From Coleofasciculaceae cyanobacterium (lineage in GTDB: Bacteria; Cyanobacteriota; Cyanobacteriia; Cyanobacteriales; Xenococcaceae): DNA of 64,000 bases. The stretch covers positions 1 through 64,000 of the forward strand of contig DATNPK010000076.1 of the NCBI GenBank assembly GCA_036703275.1, read 5' to 3'. The notes under the pieces were generated by a model. It had not been told where the DNA came from. It saw only the letters and a list, made by a program, of their open reading frames with translations, and searched no databases. Shown here in pieces: positions 51,565 through 61,052 of the stretch (the stretch's first letter is position 1; every line of letters begins with the position of its first letter). A program made the position numbers and the translations under genes.

Positions 51565-51728
51565 TGGAATTTACCGAAGCGCAAAGCAATGCTAATGTAG
51601 TTTTAAACGGTTGCGGCTATTTAGTATGTGTTAATGCGTCAAGAGAACTACAAAGATTAAATATTTCACAGCAATTAATCCAACTAACCTTAGCTCTTAG
51701 TTTATATAAATTATTTTTGATTAATTAA
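51565..51728 (+). other. Short open stretch in the 540-bp gap between phosphatase and mutS
   Basis: The gap 51345-51884 contains the PHO box and this 55-codon stretch (EAQSNANVVLNGCGYLVCVN... ending LFLIN). It has protein-like composition and a faint likeness to the end of a STAS-type domain, but no start codon and no ribosome site. I treat it as a possible gene scrap or chance. The remaining bases show nothing more. Confidence 0.2.
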
Positions 51729-51884
51729 TGGACAAACCACTAGGAGCAATATCAGGCTTGGGTTTTATATCTTAAACAAACAGCGTCAATTAAAGAATTC
51801 TTAAAATAGATCGAGATTACCGCCAAGAAGCCTAATTTGGTGCGATAAAGTCATAGTAGTAAAGATACTGATTAGCACAGATTT

Positions 51885-54500
51885 ATGTCTTCCGAAAAAC
51901 ATCATCAAACAGATAGAAATATCATTACCGATTGCAGCAACATAGACAAATCTAAGCTTTCGCCGATGTATCAACATTATGTTGAGGTGAAAGAACAGTA
52001 TCCTAATGCGCTACTGCTATATCGAGTAGGAGATTTTTTTGAATGTTTTTTTCAGGATGCTGTGACTATTGCTAGAGAATTAGAATTAGTTCAAACCAGC
52101 AAGGAAGGGGGAAAAGAGCTTGGACGAGTTGCAATGACTGGAGTACCCCATCATGCTTTAGAACGTTACAGTACGATGCTGGTGGAAAAAGGGTATGCCG
52201 TGGCAATTTGCGATCAGGTAGAGGATGCTGCCACTGCTGCTGCGGAAAAACGGAATTTAGTCAAAAGGGAAATTCAAAAATTACTTACCCCTGGTACTTT
52301 GACTGATGATGGGATGTTGCAAGCACGCCAGAATAATTTTCTGGCTGCAATTGTAGTTGCAGGAGAACATTGGGGTTTAGCTTACGCAGACATATCTACA
52401 GGCGAGTTTTTTACGGCTCAATCGAATGAACTAAGTTCTTTAACTGTAGAACTACTGCGTTTACAACCATCAGAAGTTCTAATCCCTGCTAATGCGCCAG
52501 ATATTAATGGTTTGCTGCGTCCAGGAGAGAAATCTGAGTATTTGGCTGATTATTTGCCTGATAGCTTTTGTTATTCTTTGCGATCGCAACAGCCGTTTAC
52601 TTTAGTTGAAGCCAGTCAAAGACTTAAAGATACGTTTGGCGTAAGTTCTTTAGAGGGCATGGGGTGCGCTGATATTCCTTTGGGAGTTAGGGCTGCGGGT
52701 GGTTTATTAGAATATGTTGAGGATACGCAAAAAGCCTATCAAGTTCCTTTGCAACCATTACGCACCTATAGCCTGGCAGACTATTTGATTCTCGATCATC
52801 AGACTCGTCGCAACTTAGAAATTACCCAAACTATCCGAGACGGTACGTTTCATGGCTCTTTACTCTGGGCATTAGATCGCACTAGTACGGCAATGGGTGG
52901 TAGAGCATTACGACGTTGGATATTGCAACCATTAATCGATATCAAAGGTATTGGTGCAAGACAAGATACGATTAAAGAACTGGTAGAAAATACTTCCATG
53001 CGCCAGGATTTACGCTCGATGCTGCGTAAAATATATGATATTGAAAGATTATCGGGTAGAGTAGCTTCTGGTACGGCGAATGCGCGAGATTTATTAGCTT
53101 TAGCTGAATCTTTGATTAAGTTAGCCGATCTATCAGCGATCACTTCTTTTGGTTCTGCTCCTTATCTTAAAGCCTTACATAAAATTCCTCCAGAGTTAGA
53201 ACAGTTAGGTGTTTATGTAGCAGAAAGACTCGTAGACTCTCCACCCATACTTTTAAAAGACGGCGGAATTATTAAAGATGGTATAGATTCACGACTAGAT
53301 GAAATTCGCCAAAGACTAGAAGATGATAAGCAATGGCTTACGAACCTAGAGGTAACCGAAAGAGAAAGAGTCGGCGTAGCTAATATCAAGGTGGGCTATA
53401 ACAAAACTTTTGGCTATTACATCAGTATGCCTCGTTCCAAAGCCAGTCAAGCTCCTGATAATTATCAGCGTAAGCAAACTTTAACCAACGAAGAAAGATA
53501 CATCACTTCAGAATTAAAAGAGCGCGAAACTAGAATTCTCACGGCAAAAGATGACTTAAACAATCTTGAATACGATATTTTTACCGAATTAAGAGCTACG
53601 GTAGCTGAAAAAGCTCAGCAAATCCGCAGTATCTCTAAAGCCGTTGCGGCGATCGATGTTTTAGCGGGGTTAGCCGAAGTCGCTGTTTACCAAAATTATT
53701 GCTGTCCTGAAATGGTTAAAGGACGTGAAATAAATATTTTTGAAGGTAGACATCCTGTGGTCGAGCAATCTTTAGGGGAAGGCTTTTTTGTACCCAATTC
53801 AGCGAAAATGGGCGAAAAATATCCAGATTTAGTTATCCTAACTGGACCTAATGCTAGCGGGAAAAGCTGTTATCTGCGACAAATTGGCTTAATTCAACTA
53901 ATTGCCCAGATTGGTAGTTTTGTCCCTGCTACAGAGGCTAAATTAGCGATATGCGATCGCATTTTTACTCGCGTTGGTGCAGTAGATGACTTAGCCACAG
54001 GACAATCTACTTTTATGGTAGAAATGAATGAAACTGCTAATATTCTCAATCACGCTACCCCTAAATCTTTAATTCTTTTAGACGAAATCGGACGAGGTAC
54101 AGCAACTTTTGACGGATTATCAATTGCTTGGGCGGTTGCAGAATACTTAGCCACGGATATCCAAGGACGAACTATTTTTGCCACCCACTATCACGAATTA
54201 AACGAACTGGCTTCAATTTTGACTAACGTTGCTAATTACCAGGTAACAGTCAAGGAAATGTCCGATAAAATTATTTTTCTCCATCAGGTAACTCCAGGTG
54301 GTGCAGATAAATCCTACGGTATTGAAGCAGGCAGACTAGCAGGTTTACCCTCTTCAGTAATCGATCGCGCAAGACAGGTAATGGGACAAATAGAAAAACA
54401 TAGTAAGATTGCCCTAGGTTTACGTAAAGGTATCGAACAGGTGAAGCCCAAGAAAGATGCTGACGCTAATACTATGGAACAGCTAGATATTTTTGAATAA
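51885..54500 (+). CDS. mutS: DNA mismatch repair protein MutS
   Basis: The 871 residues are full length. The mismatch-reading domain has [14 protein letters not shown] (the usual FxE motif appears as FFEC), connectors follow, and the ATPase has Walker [15 protein letters not shown] (about residue 654), Walker [17 protein letters not shown] and [10 protein letters not shown]. MutS recognises mismatches and small loops. The first 20 residues are a poorly conserved leader. The stop is 5 bp before the hisC start, so they may be co-transcribed; no mutL is nearby. Given the many homopolymer frameshifts in neighbouring pseudogenes it is notable that this gene is intact. Confidence 0.95.
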   Translation: MSSEKHHQTDRNIITDCSNIDKSKLSPMYQHYVEVKEQYPNALLLYRVGDFFECFFQDAVTIARELELVQTSKEGGKELGRVAMTGVPHHALERYSTMLVEKGYAVAICDQVEDAATAAAEKRNLVKREIQKLLTPGTLTDDGMLQARQNNFLAAIVVAGEHWGLAYADISTGEFFTAQSNELSSLTVELLRLQPSEVLIPANAPDINGLLRPGEKSEYLADYLPDSFCYSLRSQQPFTLVEASQRLKDTFGVSSLEGMGCADIPLGVRAAGGLLEYVEDTQKAYQVPLQPLRTYSLADYLILDHQTRRNLEITQTIRDGTFHGSLLWALDRTSTAMGGRALRRWILQPLIDIKGIGARQDTIKELVENTSMRQDLRSMLRKIYDIERLSGRVASGTANARDLLALAESLIKLADLSAITSFGSAPYLKALHKIPPELEQLGVYVAERLVDSPPILLKDGGIIKDGIDSRLDEIRQRLEDDKQWLTNLEVTERERVGVANIKVGYNKTFGYYISMPRSKASQAPDNYQRKQTLTNEERYITSELKERETRILTAKDDLNNLEYDIFTELRATVAEKAQQIRSISKAVAAIDVLAGLAEVAVYQNYCCPEMVKGREINIFEGRHPVVEQSLGEGFFVPNSAKMGEKYPDLVILTGPNASGKSCYLRQIGLIQLIAQIGSFVPATEAKLAICDRIFTRVGAVDDLATGQSTFMVEMNETANILNHATPKSLILLDEIGRGTATFDGLSIAWAVAEYLATDIQGRTIFATHYHELNELASILTNVANYQVTVKEMSDKIIFLHQVTPGGADKSYGIEAGRLAGLPSSVIDRARQVMGQIEKHSKIALGLRKGIEQVKPKKDADANTMEQLDIFE

Positions 54501-54505
54501 TTAAC

Positions 54506-55558
54506 ATGAACTATTTTCGTCCGGCGATCGCCACAATGCCAGGCTACACTCCTGGGGAACAACCCAAGCCAGGAACACCAATCATTAAACTAAATACTAA
54601 TGAGAATCCTTATCCCCCTTCACCCAAAGCAATAGAAGTATTACGCAATTTAAATAGTGAATGGTTAAGACGTTATCCCGATCCATACTCCAGAGACTTT
54701 TGTAATGCAGCGAGTGAAGCTTTAGACGTGCCTGTTGATTGGATTATTGTCACTAATGGTAGTGACGATCTCTTAAATATCTTAATTCGTGCCTGTGCCG
54801 AAGGGAAACGTAAGGTAGTCTATCCCATGCCGTCTTATGTACTCTATAAAACTTTGGCATCAATCCAAGCTGCCGAAGTAGTGGAAGTTACCTATCCTCA
54901 AGATTATCGCTTACCTATTGATGAATTAGTTGCTGCTGATGGTGCAGTTACTTTGATTGCAACTCCTAATAGTCCTTCTGGTCATCTTGTACCTTTAAAC
55001 GATCTGCGTCAACTAGCTAGTAGAGTATCGGGTATATTAGCAATCGACGAGGCTTATGTGGATTTTGCCGACTACTCCGCATTATCTTTAGTCCAAGAAT
55101 TTGATAACGTAATTATCTTACGCACACTTTCTAAAGGTTATTCCTTGGCTGGCTTACGCTTGGGTTTTGGTATTGCTAACCCTAAGCTAATCTCAGGTTT
55201 GTTTAAAGTCAAAGATAGCTATAGCGTCGATGCTGTTGCCATTTTAGTTGGTGCAGCAGCCATGAAAGACCAGGAATATAAAAATGCTTGCGCTGAAAAA
55301 GTAAAGCGATCGCGCGATAAACTAGCAATAGACTTAAGACAAATTGGCTTCAAGGTAAGAGATTCTCAAGGTAATTTTCTATTAGTTACCCCACCCGATC
55401 ATAAAGCAGCAGCTATCTATCAATCTTTAAAAGAACAAAATATTTTAATTCGTTATTTTAACTCGTCAGGATTAGACGACAAAATACGGATCACCATTGG
55501 CACTGAGTCACAAAATCAAAAATTACTTCAAGCAATTAATTCAGCTTGTAACTTTTGA
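54506..55558 (+). CDS. hisC: Histidinol-phosphate aminotransferase
   Basis: The 350 residues show a class II PLP aminotransferase: KLNTNENPYPPSPKA, RYPDPYSRDF, NGSDDLLNILIRAC, AIDEAYVDFAD and the PLP lysine in RTLSKGYSLAGLRLGFG. These are the HisC signatures. The enzyme converts imidazole-acetol phosphate to histidinol phosphate in histidine synthesis. The start is 5 bp after mutS. No other his genes are in the window, as usual in cyanobacteria. Confidence 0.92.
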   Translation: MNYFRPAIATMPGYTPGEQPKPGTPIIKLNTNENPYPPSPKAIEVLRNLNSEWLRRYPDPYSRDFCNAASEALDVPVDWIIVTNGSDDLLNILIRACAEGKRKVVYPMPSYVLYKTLASIQAAEVVEVTYPQDYRLPIDELVAADGAVTLIATPNSPSGHLVPLNDLRQLASRVSGILAIDEAYVDFADYSALSLVQEFDNVIILRTLSKGYSLAGLRLGFGIANPKLISGLFKVKDSYSVDAVAILVGAAAMKDQEYKNACAEKVKRSRDKLAIDLRQIGFKVRDSQGNFLLVTPPDHKAAAIYQSLKEQNILIRYFNSSGLDDKIRITIGTESQNQKLLQAINSACNF

Positions 55559-55580
55559 CTTCTGACTTCTGACTTCATAT

Positions 55581-56312
55581 CTACTCCCCTTGTGGATAAC
55601 GTTCCCACAAATCTGTTCCTTGTCTAAGACTTTGATGATCGCCATTACCTAAAATCAAATGATCTAGCAGCGGAATATCCAGATATTGCGAACCCTGCAA
55701 CAACTTTTCAGTTAAATAAATATCTTCGGGAGAAGGCTCTAAATTACCAGATGGATGATTATGAGCAATAATTAGTTTAGTTGCTCCCTGGCGCACAATT
55801 TCTCGAAAGATTTCCCGGGGATGAATTAAGGTTTCGGTGGCCGTACCAATAGTTAAAACTTGAGTAGCTAATAAATAGTTTTTGACATCAAGCATTAAAA
55901 TTGCAAAACGCTCTTGATTCTGCCACATTAGGTCATGGCTTAAAACCGCTGCTGCTGATGCAGGACTATCTACGGTTACTCGTTCATTCGGTCTAAATTT
56001 AAAGGTACGTTTGCCCAACTCTACTGCGGCAATAATGGTAGCTGCCTTGGCAGGACCAATACCAGGAATTCGCATCAATTCACGAGGATTAACATCTCGT
56101 AAGACATCTAAAGGAGCGCGTCTATATTTGCCTAACTCCTGCAATATATGCTGCGCCAAGCCAATTGCTGATAAATTTCCCCTCGTTTGTCCTGTGCTAA
56201 TTAAAATAGCCAGAAGCTCTGCCTCGGAAAGATTCTTTGCTCCTACCGCCATCAATCTCTCACGGGGACGCTCACTAACTGGTAAGTCAGCAATTCTCAG
56301 GCTATAAGTCAT
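55581..56312 (-). CDS. radC: RadC/JAB-domain protein
   Basis: The 243 residues contain the N-terminal helix-hairpin-helix part ([20 protein letters not shown]) and the JAMM metalloprotease-like motif ([17 protein letters not shown]) followed by LDHLILG. RadC proteins are widespread; the name comes from a mis-assigned repair phenotype and the activity is not firmly known. It converges on hisC and precedes nothing on its strand; pyrR lies 73 bp upstream on the same strand. Confidence 0.92.
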   Translation of the reverse strand: MTYSLRIADLPVSERPRERLMAVGAKNLSEAELLAILISTGQTRGNLSAIGLAQHILQELGKYRRAPLDVLRDVNPRELMRIPGIGPAKAATIIAAVELGKRTFKFRPNERVTVDSPASAAAVLSHDLMWQNQERFAILMLDVKNYLLATQVLTIGTATETLIHPREIFREIVRQGATKLIIAHNHPSGNLEPSPEDIYLTEKLLQGSQYLDIPLLDHLILGNGDHQSLRQGTDLWERYPQGE

Positions 56313-56385
56313 AACAGCTTAAACAAAATAAGATCTTTGTAAGACAAATATAACTTATGTAATACTGCGATCGCCTCAGCAATAC

Positions 56386-56922
56386 TTAATCTTTAATTAA
56401 TTCCACCGCATCTTTACCATCTAGATGGTTAAAATAAACTTTGACCTGTTCTTCTGAAGCTGTTGGCAATTTCTTGCCGATAAAGTCAGGATGAATTGGC
56501 AATTCGCGATGTCCTCTGTCTACCAACACGGCTAATCTAATTGCCTGTGGTCTACCGTATTCAATAACGGCATTGAGTGCAGCACGAATAGTACGACCTT
56601 TATAAATTACATCGTCTACTAGCACCACGGTTTTTCCTGTCAAATCTACAGGAATTTCAGCTTTAGCAGGAATGCGGGTACGAATTTTATCTAGATCATC
56701 CCGATAAAACGTCACGTCGATCGCGCCTACTGCAACCGAAGTGTTTTCTAAAATCTCAATTTGTGTAGCTAATAAATGAGCTAGAGGTACACCCTTGGTA
56801 TGAATACCCAGTAAGATAGTTTCCGACAAATCTCCTGATTTTTCGATAATTTGGGAAGCCATGCGATTAATAGTACGGCGAATTTCTTCAGCAGACAGTA
56901 TGGTAATTACTTGGGCTGGCAT
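56386..56922 (-). CDS. pyrR: Bifunctional PyrR pyrimidine regulator/uracil phosphoribosyltransferase
   Basis: The 178 residues have [34 protein letters not shown] and the PRPP loop [20 protein letters not shown], the PyrR signature. PyrR in firmicutes binds pyr mRNA and also makes UMP from uracil and PRPP. Divergent to pyrC (dihydroorotase), 131 bp apart, it may control or share pyrimidine supply. Whether RNA-binding attenuation works in cyanobacteria is not known; no PyrR-binding loop was identified near pyrC. Confidence 0.93.
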   Translation of the reverse strand: MPAQVITILSAEEIRRTINRMASQIIEKSGDLSETILLGIHTKGVPLAHLLATQIEILENTSVAVGAIDVTFYRDDLDKIRTRIPAKAEIPVDLTGKTVVLVDDVIYKGRTIRAALNAVIEYGRPQAIRLAVLVDRGHRELPIHPDFIGKKLPTASEEQVKVYFNHLDGKDAVELIKD

Positions 56923-57053
56923 TGATTAGGGTGAGCAAATACTTGTCTATTCTGGTATTTATTAATTATATATATAGCTCAATTCAATACACTTTTGGCA
57001 TAAATCAAAAAGCTCGACCAAAAATGAAGTTGAGAATGAGCTAGAGACAAGGT

Positions 57054-58100
57054 ATGGCTTTACCCGTAAAGTTAAAAGTTAAAATGATGACCAATCACAA
57101 TAAGCAAGTAGTAATTAATTCTCCTTTAGATATGCACCTCCATTTTCGAGAGGGAGCAATGGCGCAGACGGTAATCCCTCTGAGTTCATATTCCTTTGCG
57201 GGAGGGGTCGTGATGCCAAATTTAGTGCCTGTGGTAGATAATTTGGAGCGTTTAAAAGGATATGTTCAAGAAATTAAATCGAACGTTGGCAAAGATGTTT
57301 TTGAACCATATATGACGGCTTTTTTTAAGCAGTATAGTTATCAAGATCTTGAGCAGTTTAAACCCCATATTTTGGGAGTCAAACTTTATCCTGCGGGAGT
57401 AACTACCAATAGCGAGGATGGAGTAGCAGCACTAGGTAAAGCCGAAACTACAATCAAACATTTACAAGAGTTGGAGATTCCTTTAATGATACATGGAGAA
57501 ACTCACGGCTTTGTGATGGAGCGAGAAAAATTATTTTTGCCGATCTTTGAGCATTTAGCGCAAAAGTTTCCTCGATTAAAAATTATCATGGAGCATATCA
57601 CCACGGCAGATGCAGTCTCTTTGCTAGATAACTACGAGAATCTTTACGCCACTGTAACTTTGCACCATCTGATTATAACTTTAGATGACCTGGCGGGGGG
57701 ATTGCTTAGACCACACTTATTTTGTAAACCGATCGCTAAACGTCCTGAAGACAGAGAAGCTTTGCTTAATGCAGCCATTAATGCTCATCCTAAATTGATG
57801 TTTGGCAGCGATTCTGCACCCCATCCTCTTGATAAAAAAGAGGCTTGTGGCTGTGCTGCGGGTATTTTTACTGCTCCTATTGCTCTCCAGGCTTTAGTCG
57901 AGTTGTTCGATAAGCATCAGGCGATCGCCAATTTACAGGCTTTTGTTTCTGATAATGCTCAACGAATCTATCAAATCAGACCACCCCAGAAAGCTATAAC
58001 CCTAGAGCCTATACCCTATCAAGTACCTGCTATGTATGGCGAAGTCGTGCCGATGTTTGCCAATCAAGAGCTTCCTTGGTCGATTACTCAAGTTAATTGA
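57054..58100 (+). CDS. pyrC: Dihydroorotase
   Basis: The 348 residues belong to the short PyrC type (as in E. coli): metal ligands DMHLHFREG, carboxylated lysine [34 protein letters not shown] and FGSDSAPHP, with the closing PWSI. It catalyses the reversible cyclisation of carbamoyl aspartate to dihydroorotate in pyrimidine synthesis. The start could be the ATG at 57054 (GAGACAAGG upstream) or the Met at 57084/57087; the shorter form aligns better. It is divergent from pyrR. Confidence 0.93.
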   Translation: MALPVKLKVKMMTNHNKQVVINSPLDMHLHFREGAMAQTVIPLSSYSFAGGVVMPNLVPVVDNLERLKGYVQEIKSNVGKDVFEPYMTAFFKQYSYQDLEQFKPHILGVKLYPAGVTTNSEDGVAALGKAETTIKHLQELEIPLMIHGETHGFVMEREKLFLPIFEHLAQKFPRLKIIMEHITTADAVSLLDNYENLYATVTLHHLIITLDDLAGGLLRPHLFCKPIAKRPEDREALLNAAINAHPKLMFGSDSAPHPLDKKEACGCAAGIFTAPIALQALVELFDKHQAIANLQAFVSDNAQRIYQIRPPQKAITLEPIPYQVPAMYGEVVPMFANQELPWSITQVN

Positions 58101-58325
58101 GTTTAATTTAGATGCGATCGCTTTTTTAACTATGGATACTATAGATATAGTAATCCCAGCATTTGCTATTCGATCGGTTGCTCCTACTCCATATCTGCAA
58201 TATTTGAATAATTTTGATGTGTATATTGCATTGTTGGTTAACAATTCTCAATTTTAGGTGATTTTTGTTACAAATGATTAGAAATTCCAGTGCCATCCTA
58301 GAATAAACTTACAACAATCATACAG

Positions 58326-58475
58326 ATGAAAAACTGGGCATCATTAATACTTCCAGCAGTTTTAGGACTTGTAGCTGGGATTGGTCACGGAATTACTTCT
58401 CATCATCAAGATCTTCCCTTTTCTTTGTCCGAACAAGTTGTGGAATCGGTTCAAGTTAATTCTTCTTTTAACTAA
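58326..58475 (+). CDS. Small protein with one N-terminal membrane segment
   Basis: The 49 residues read MKNWASLILPAVLGLVAGIG then HGITSHHQDLPFSLSEQ and a short tail. A hydrophobic helix at residues 4-20 followed by a histidine-rich stretch suggests a small membrane or exported protein. The family is not recognised. It lies between pyrC and another small membrane protein gene (58562). Composition and AT-rich leader with AACAATC are compatible with a real gene, but support is limited. Confidence 0.4.
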   Translation: MKNWASLILPAVLGLVAGIGHGITSHHQDLPFSLSEQVVESVQVNSSFN

Positions 58476-58561
58476 ATAAGTTTTGTGAAAAGTAGCCGTT
58501 GTTACAATTATTTTTGAAATAATGTAAGAATAAATTTCAGAGTAATTGAGGTTATTGCAAT

Positions 58562-58768
58562 ATGCGGTTACAAACATCTAACGAAAATGTATCTAATTTA
58601 GATAAAGCAATCGGGGTTTCTCTAGCTGCTTTTTCCATGTTTGTGGTTGGTTATACTGCTACTCGCGCTTATCTCAGTCAGCCTCAAAGCCAAAATGTTG
58701 CGCCTACTAATTCAAATTTGGTCATACCTCATCAAGCCCAAATGTGGAGCGCTTTTGGGGAGCGATAA
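58562..58768 (+). CDS. Small single-helix membrane protein
   Basis: The 68 residues have a helix AIGVSLAAFSMFVVGYTATRAY (about 17-38, with an arginine at its end) between a polar N terminus (MRLQTSNENVSNLDK) and a Gln/Asn-rich C terminus. Small one-helix proteins of this kind occur in cyanobacterial thylakoid or cytoplasmic membranes. I do not recognise the family. An ATG at 58562 follows GAGG within 11 bases. The downstream hairpin (58818) may end its transcript. Confidence 0.5.
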   Translation: MRLQTSNENVSNLDKAIGVSLAAFSMFVVGYTATRAYLSQPQSQNVAPTNSNLVIPHQAQMWSAFGER

Positions 58769-58817
58769 ACATCTTAGTTTATGGAAAAATTATTATCAAT
58801 ATTACCTCTTAAAAAGA

Positions 58818-58850
58818 AAGGCGATCGCTTTTGTAAGTTGCGATCGCCTT
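58818..58850. terminator. HIP1-based hairpin, possible terminator
   Basis: AAGGCGATCGC and GCGATCGCCTT pair perfectly around an 11-base loop. It is built from two HIP1 octamers, and lies after the small membrane protein gene and before a minus-strand gene end. No T-run follows, so its role as a terminator is tentative. Confidence 0.45.
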
Positions 58851-58963
58851 GGGAAAATAATTTTAAATTGATATTTATTGGTTATTTTTTATAATTAAAT
58901 TGAGCTAAATATTTTTATTTTAAATAGGTAAATAATTGTTTAACAATATTAAAAATAAAAGTC

Positions 58964-59143
58964 TTAAAGTTCGTAACAAAACAAACCCATCCAAGGAAGC
59001 TCAAAACACCACTCACCAGAATTAATATTAGATTCGCTGTTCTTTGTGCTGCTCAAAGTTTCTTTATTATTTGCTTGAGCAGGGATGGCATTAAGAGTAA
59101 AAATACTAACCGCTAATAAGACAGAAGATAATTGTTTTTTCAT
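58964..59143 (-). CDS. Tiny secreted peptide precursor
   Basis: A 59-codon frame (too short for most gene finders) starts MKKQLSSVLLAVSIFTLNAI and has a complete signal peptide ending PAQA before NNKET. The mature 35 residues are NNKETLSSTKNSESNINSGE then WCFELPWMGLFCYEL; two cysteines nine residues apart in a hydrophobic, tryptophan-containing end could form one disulfide. No family is recognised. A secreted mini-protein is supported by the strong signal peptide; a leader for another gene is unlikely since nothing follows. Confidence 0.55.
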   Translation of the reverse strand: MKKQLSSVLLAVSIFTLNAIPAQANNKETLSSTKNSESNINSGEWCFELPWMGLFCYEL

Positions 59144-59422
59144 GATTTAAAATTGCTTGTGATTTAAAATTTTATTGAAGTTTGTTTTACTTATAAAGCC
59201 AGTATAGAGATGGTCTCAAAGAGAATCAGTGATTATAATCACCCAAAAAAGACCGATAATATCACGCGACAACATTAATGATTAAAGGCGCAATTAATTA
59301 TTAATTATCTGGTTCAGAACACAAACAAAAACAAGCATTATTAAACTGAGGCTACGGCTTGGCTAAATTAGCTGCAAATTACGTTAGCATATGACTATGC
59401 TCATGACTATGGCTATATAATT

Positions 59423-59647
59423 ATGAATATTTCCAAAAGCAAGCTTAAAAGCAAACTACTAGAAATTTTGAGACTAGTTGAGTCAGACAACCAGGAAATT
59501 ATTGTCACAGATCGAGGTAGACCTGTCGCCAAAATTTCCAAGTTTAGCGAAGTACCACCCACGGAAGAATTATTTAAAGATATGAGAGGTAGGGTTAAGT
59601 ATTTTGAGGATTTAACTACAACAACGAAAGAATGGGGGAAAATTTGA
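59423..59647 (+). CDS. Phd/YefM-type antitoxin
   Basis: The 74 residues start MNISKSKLKSKLLEILRLVE and contain IIVTDRGRPVAKISKF, the Phd/YefM DNA-binding part, followed by a toxin-binding tail. It overlaps the VapC-like toxin gene by 16 bp, the typical order antitoxin-toxin. It represses its own promoter in related systems; the 280-bp gap upstream carries no gene and nothing else recognisable. Confidence 0.85.
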   Translation: MNISKSKLKSKLLEILRLVESDNQEIIVTDRGRPVAKISKFSEVPPTEELFKDMRGRVKYFEDLTTTTKEWGKI

Positions 59648-60036
59648 CTGTTGTGCTTGATACCTGCGCTTTACTATGGTGGAGTCTCGACCCAGATGAG
59701 TTATCTTCAGCAGCCTTGAAAGCTTTGTCCAAAATGGAGCAGTCAAAAGACGGTATAACTTCCACAATGGCTATTTGGGAGATTGCAATTAAGGTAAAAA
59801 ATCAAAAGCTAGATTTAGGTATTCCCTTGAGTAAATATATCAATCGGGTTCAACAGTCAGATGTAGTAAAAATTGTTGCAGTTGAAACAGATCTTTTAGT
59901 TGAAAGCGTGAATTTAAAATGGTCGCATCGAGATCCAGTAGATAGAATAATGGTCGCTTTAGCTAGCTTTCATGATGCCTCAATCATTACTAGAGATAAA
60001 AAGATTAAAGACTTTTATTCAAATGTTATTTGGTGA
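59632..60036 (+). CDS. VapC-type PIN-domain toxin
   Basis: The 134 residues carry the PIN residues D10 (VVLDTCALLWW), E in STMAIWEIAIK, and DPVDRIMVALA followed by SIITRDKKI. This is the VapC subgroup with LDTCALLWW that pairs with Phd-like antitoxins. A Mg-dependent RNase toxin. Intact, unlike the PIN gene at 19 kb. The operon is the complete toxin-antitoxin pair of this part of the window. Confidence 0.88.
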   Translation: MGENLTVVLDTCALLWWSLDPDELSSAALKALSKMEQSKDGITSTMAIWEIAIKVKNQKLDLGIPLSKYINRVQQSDVVKIVAVETDLLVESVNLKWSHRDPVDRIMVALASFHDASIITRDKKIKDFYSNVIW

Positions 60037-60135
60037 ATTAAGTATAATCGAATTAACATTTATCGCCTTGATTTAGTTGCTCCGACCTCTGATTCAATAG
60101 AAATTAAAGCATCAGATTTGAGAAATTGAGCGAAC

Positions 60136-60999
60136 ATGAATAATCAACAGGCAACTACTGAGTTAAAACAACGGCTTCACGATCATTTAACTCAAATTGC
60201 GCGAGAGCGAGATCCTTATCTTGCGTCTGGGGGACATTTTTTGGTGCGGGAATATATCCGCGAGTCTCTATCGCAATGGGGACAGGTAGAAAACCATGAG
60301 TTTGAATTTAACGGTAAAACTCATCAAAACTTAATTCTTAATCTTGATTCTGACTCCAGATCGGATTTACCGCCGATCCTAGTTGGCGCACATTATGATG
60401 CCGTACCGGGAACTCCTGGGGCAGACGACAATGCTTCGGGGGTAGCTGTTTTGCTGGAATTAGCAGCAGTTTTTGCTAGTACTCCTCTAAAATATCCTGT
60501 CCGCTTGGTTGCTTTCGATCTTGAAGAATATGGCCTGCTGGGGAGTACTGCCTATGCTCAACAACTCCAACAAGATAAACAGAAATTAAGGTTAATGCTG
60601 TCTTTGGAGATGCTGGGCTATTGTGATGATGCCAAAGGTTCTCAAACTTATCCTCAGATTATTAAGCCATTCTATAGCGCGAACGCTAACTTTATTGCTT
60701 TAGTCGGTAACTTAGCCTCAATTCCTGATTTAATTCATCTTAGTCGGCAGATGAAACGAAACGGCACGCCGATTCAAGTCTTGCCCGATCCTAGCGGTGG
60801 CAAGTTAATTTCAATTACAGGGTTTAGCGATCATTTTCCTTTTTGGCAAAAAAAATACCGCGCAATTATGGTAACTGACACGGCAATGCTGCGAAATCCT
60901 CATTATCATAAGGCTAGCGATACGATTAAAACTCTAGACTTAGACTTCTTGACCAACACTTGCCAAAGTTTGTTTGCAGCCTTAAGACTATTAAAATAG
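60136..60999 (+). CDS. M28-family zinc aminopeptidase
   Basis: The 287-residue protein has the M28 metal ligands: H in VGAHYDAVPGTPG, D in GADDNASGVAVLLE, the general base and metal glutamates in VAFDLEEYGLLGS, and H in NPHYHKASDT. No signal peptide was found, so it is probably cytosolic or leaves by another route. It would remove N-terminal residues from peptides, or act as a glutaminyl cyclase-like enzyme, since that group shares the fold. It stands alone between the toxin pair and glgA. Confidence 0.88.
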   Translation: MNNQQATTELKQRLHDHLTQIARERDPYLASGGHFLVREYIRESLSQWGQVENHEFEFNGKTHQNLILNLDSDSRSDLPPILVGAHYDAVPGTPGADDNASGVAVLLELAAVFASTPLKYPVRLVAFDLEEYGLLGSTAYAQQLQQDKQKLRLMLSLEMLGYCDDAKGSQTYPQIIKPFYSANANFIALVGNLASIPDLIHLSRQMKRNGTPIQVLPDPSGGKLISITGFSDHFPFWQKKYRAIMVTDTAMLRNPHYHKASDTIKTLDLDFLTNTCQSLFAALRLLK

Positions 61000-61052
61000 T
61001 CGCCATAGTCGGCATTGCATCTTTAGAGAACAATGTAGTACCTAACAACTAA

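Noticed and set aside
51565-51728. STAS-domain gene remnant before mutS
   Set aside because: The likeness is faint and there is no start; kept only as a low-confidence open stretch, not as a finding.
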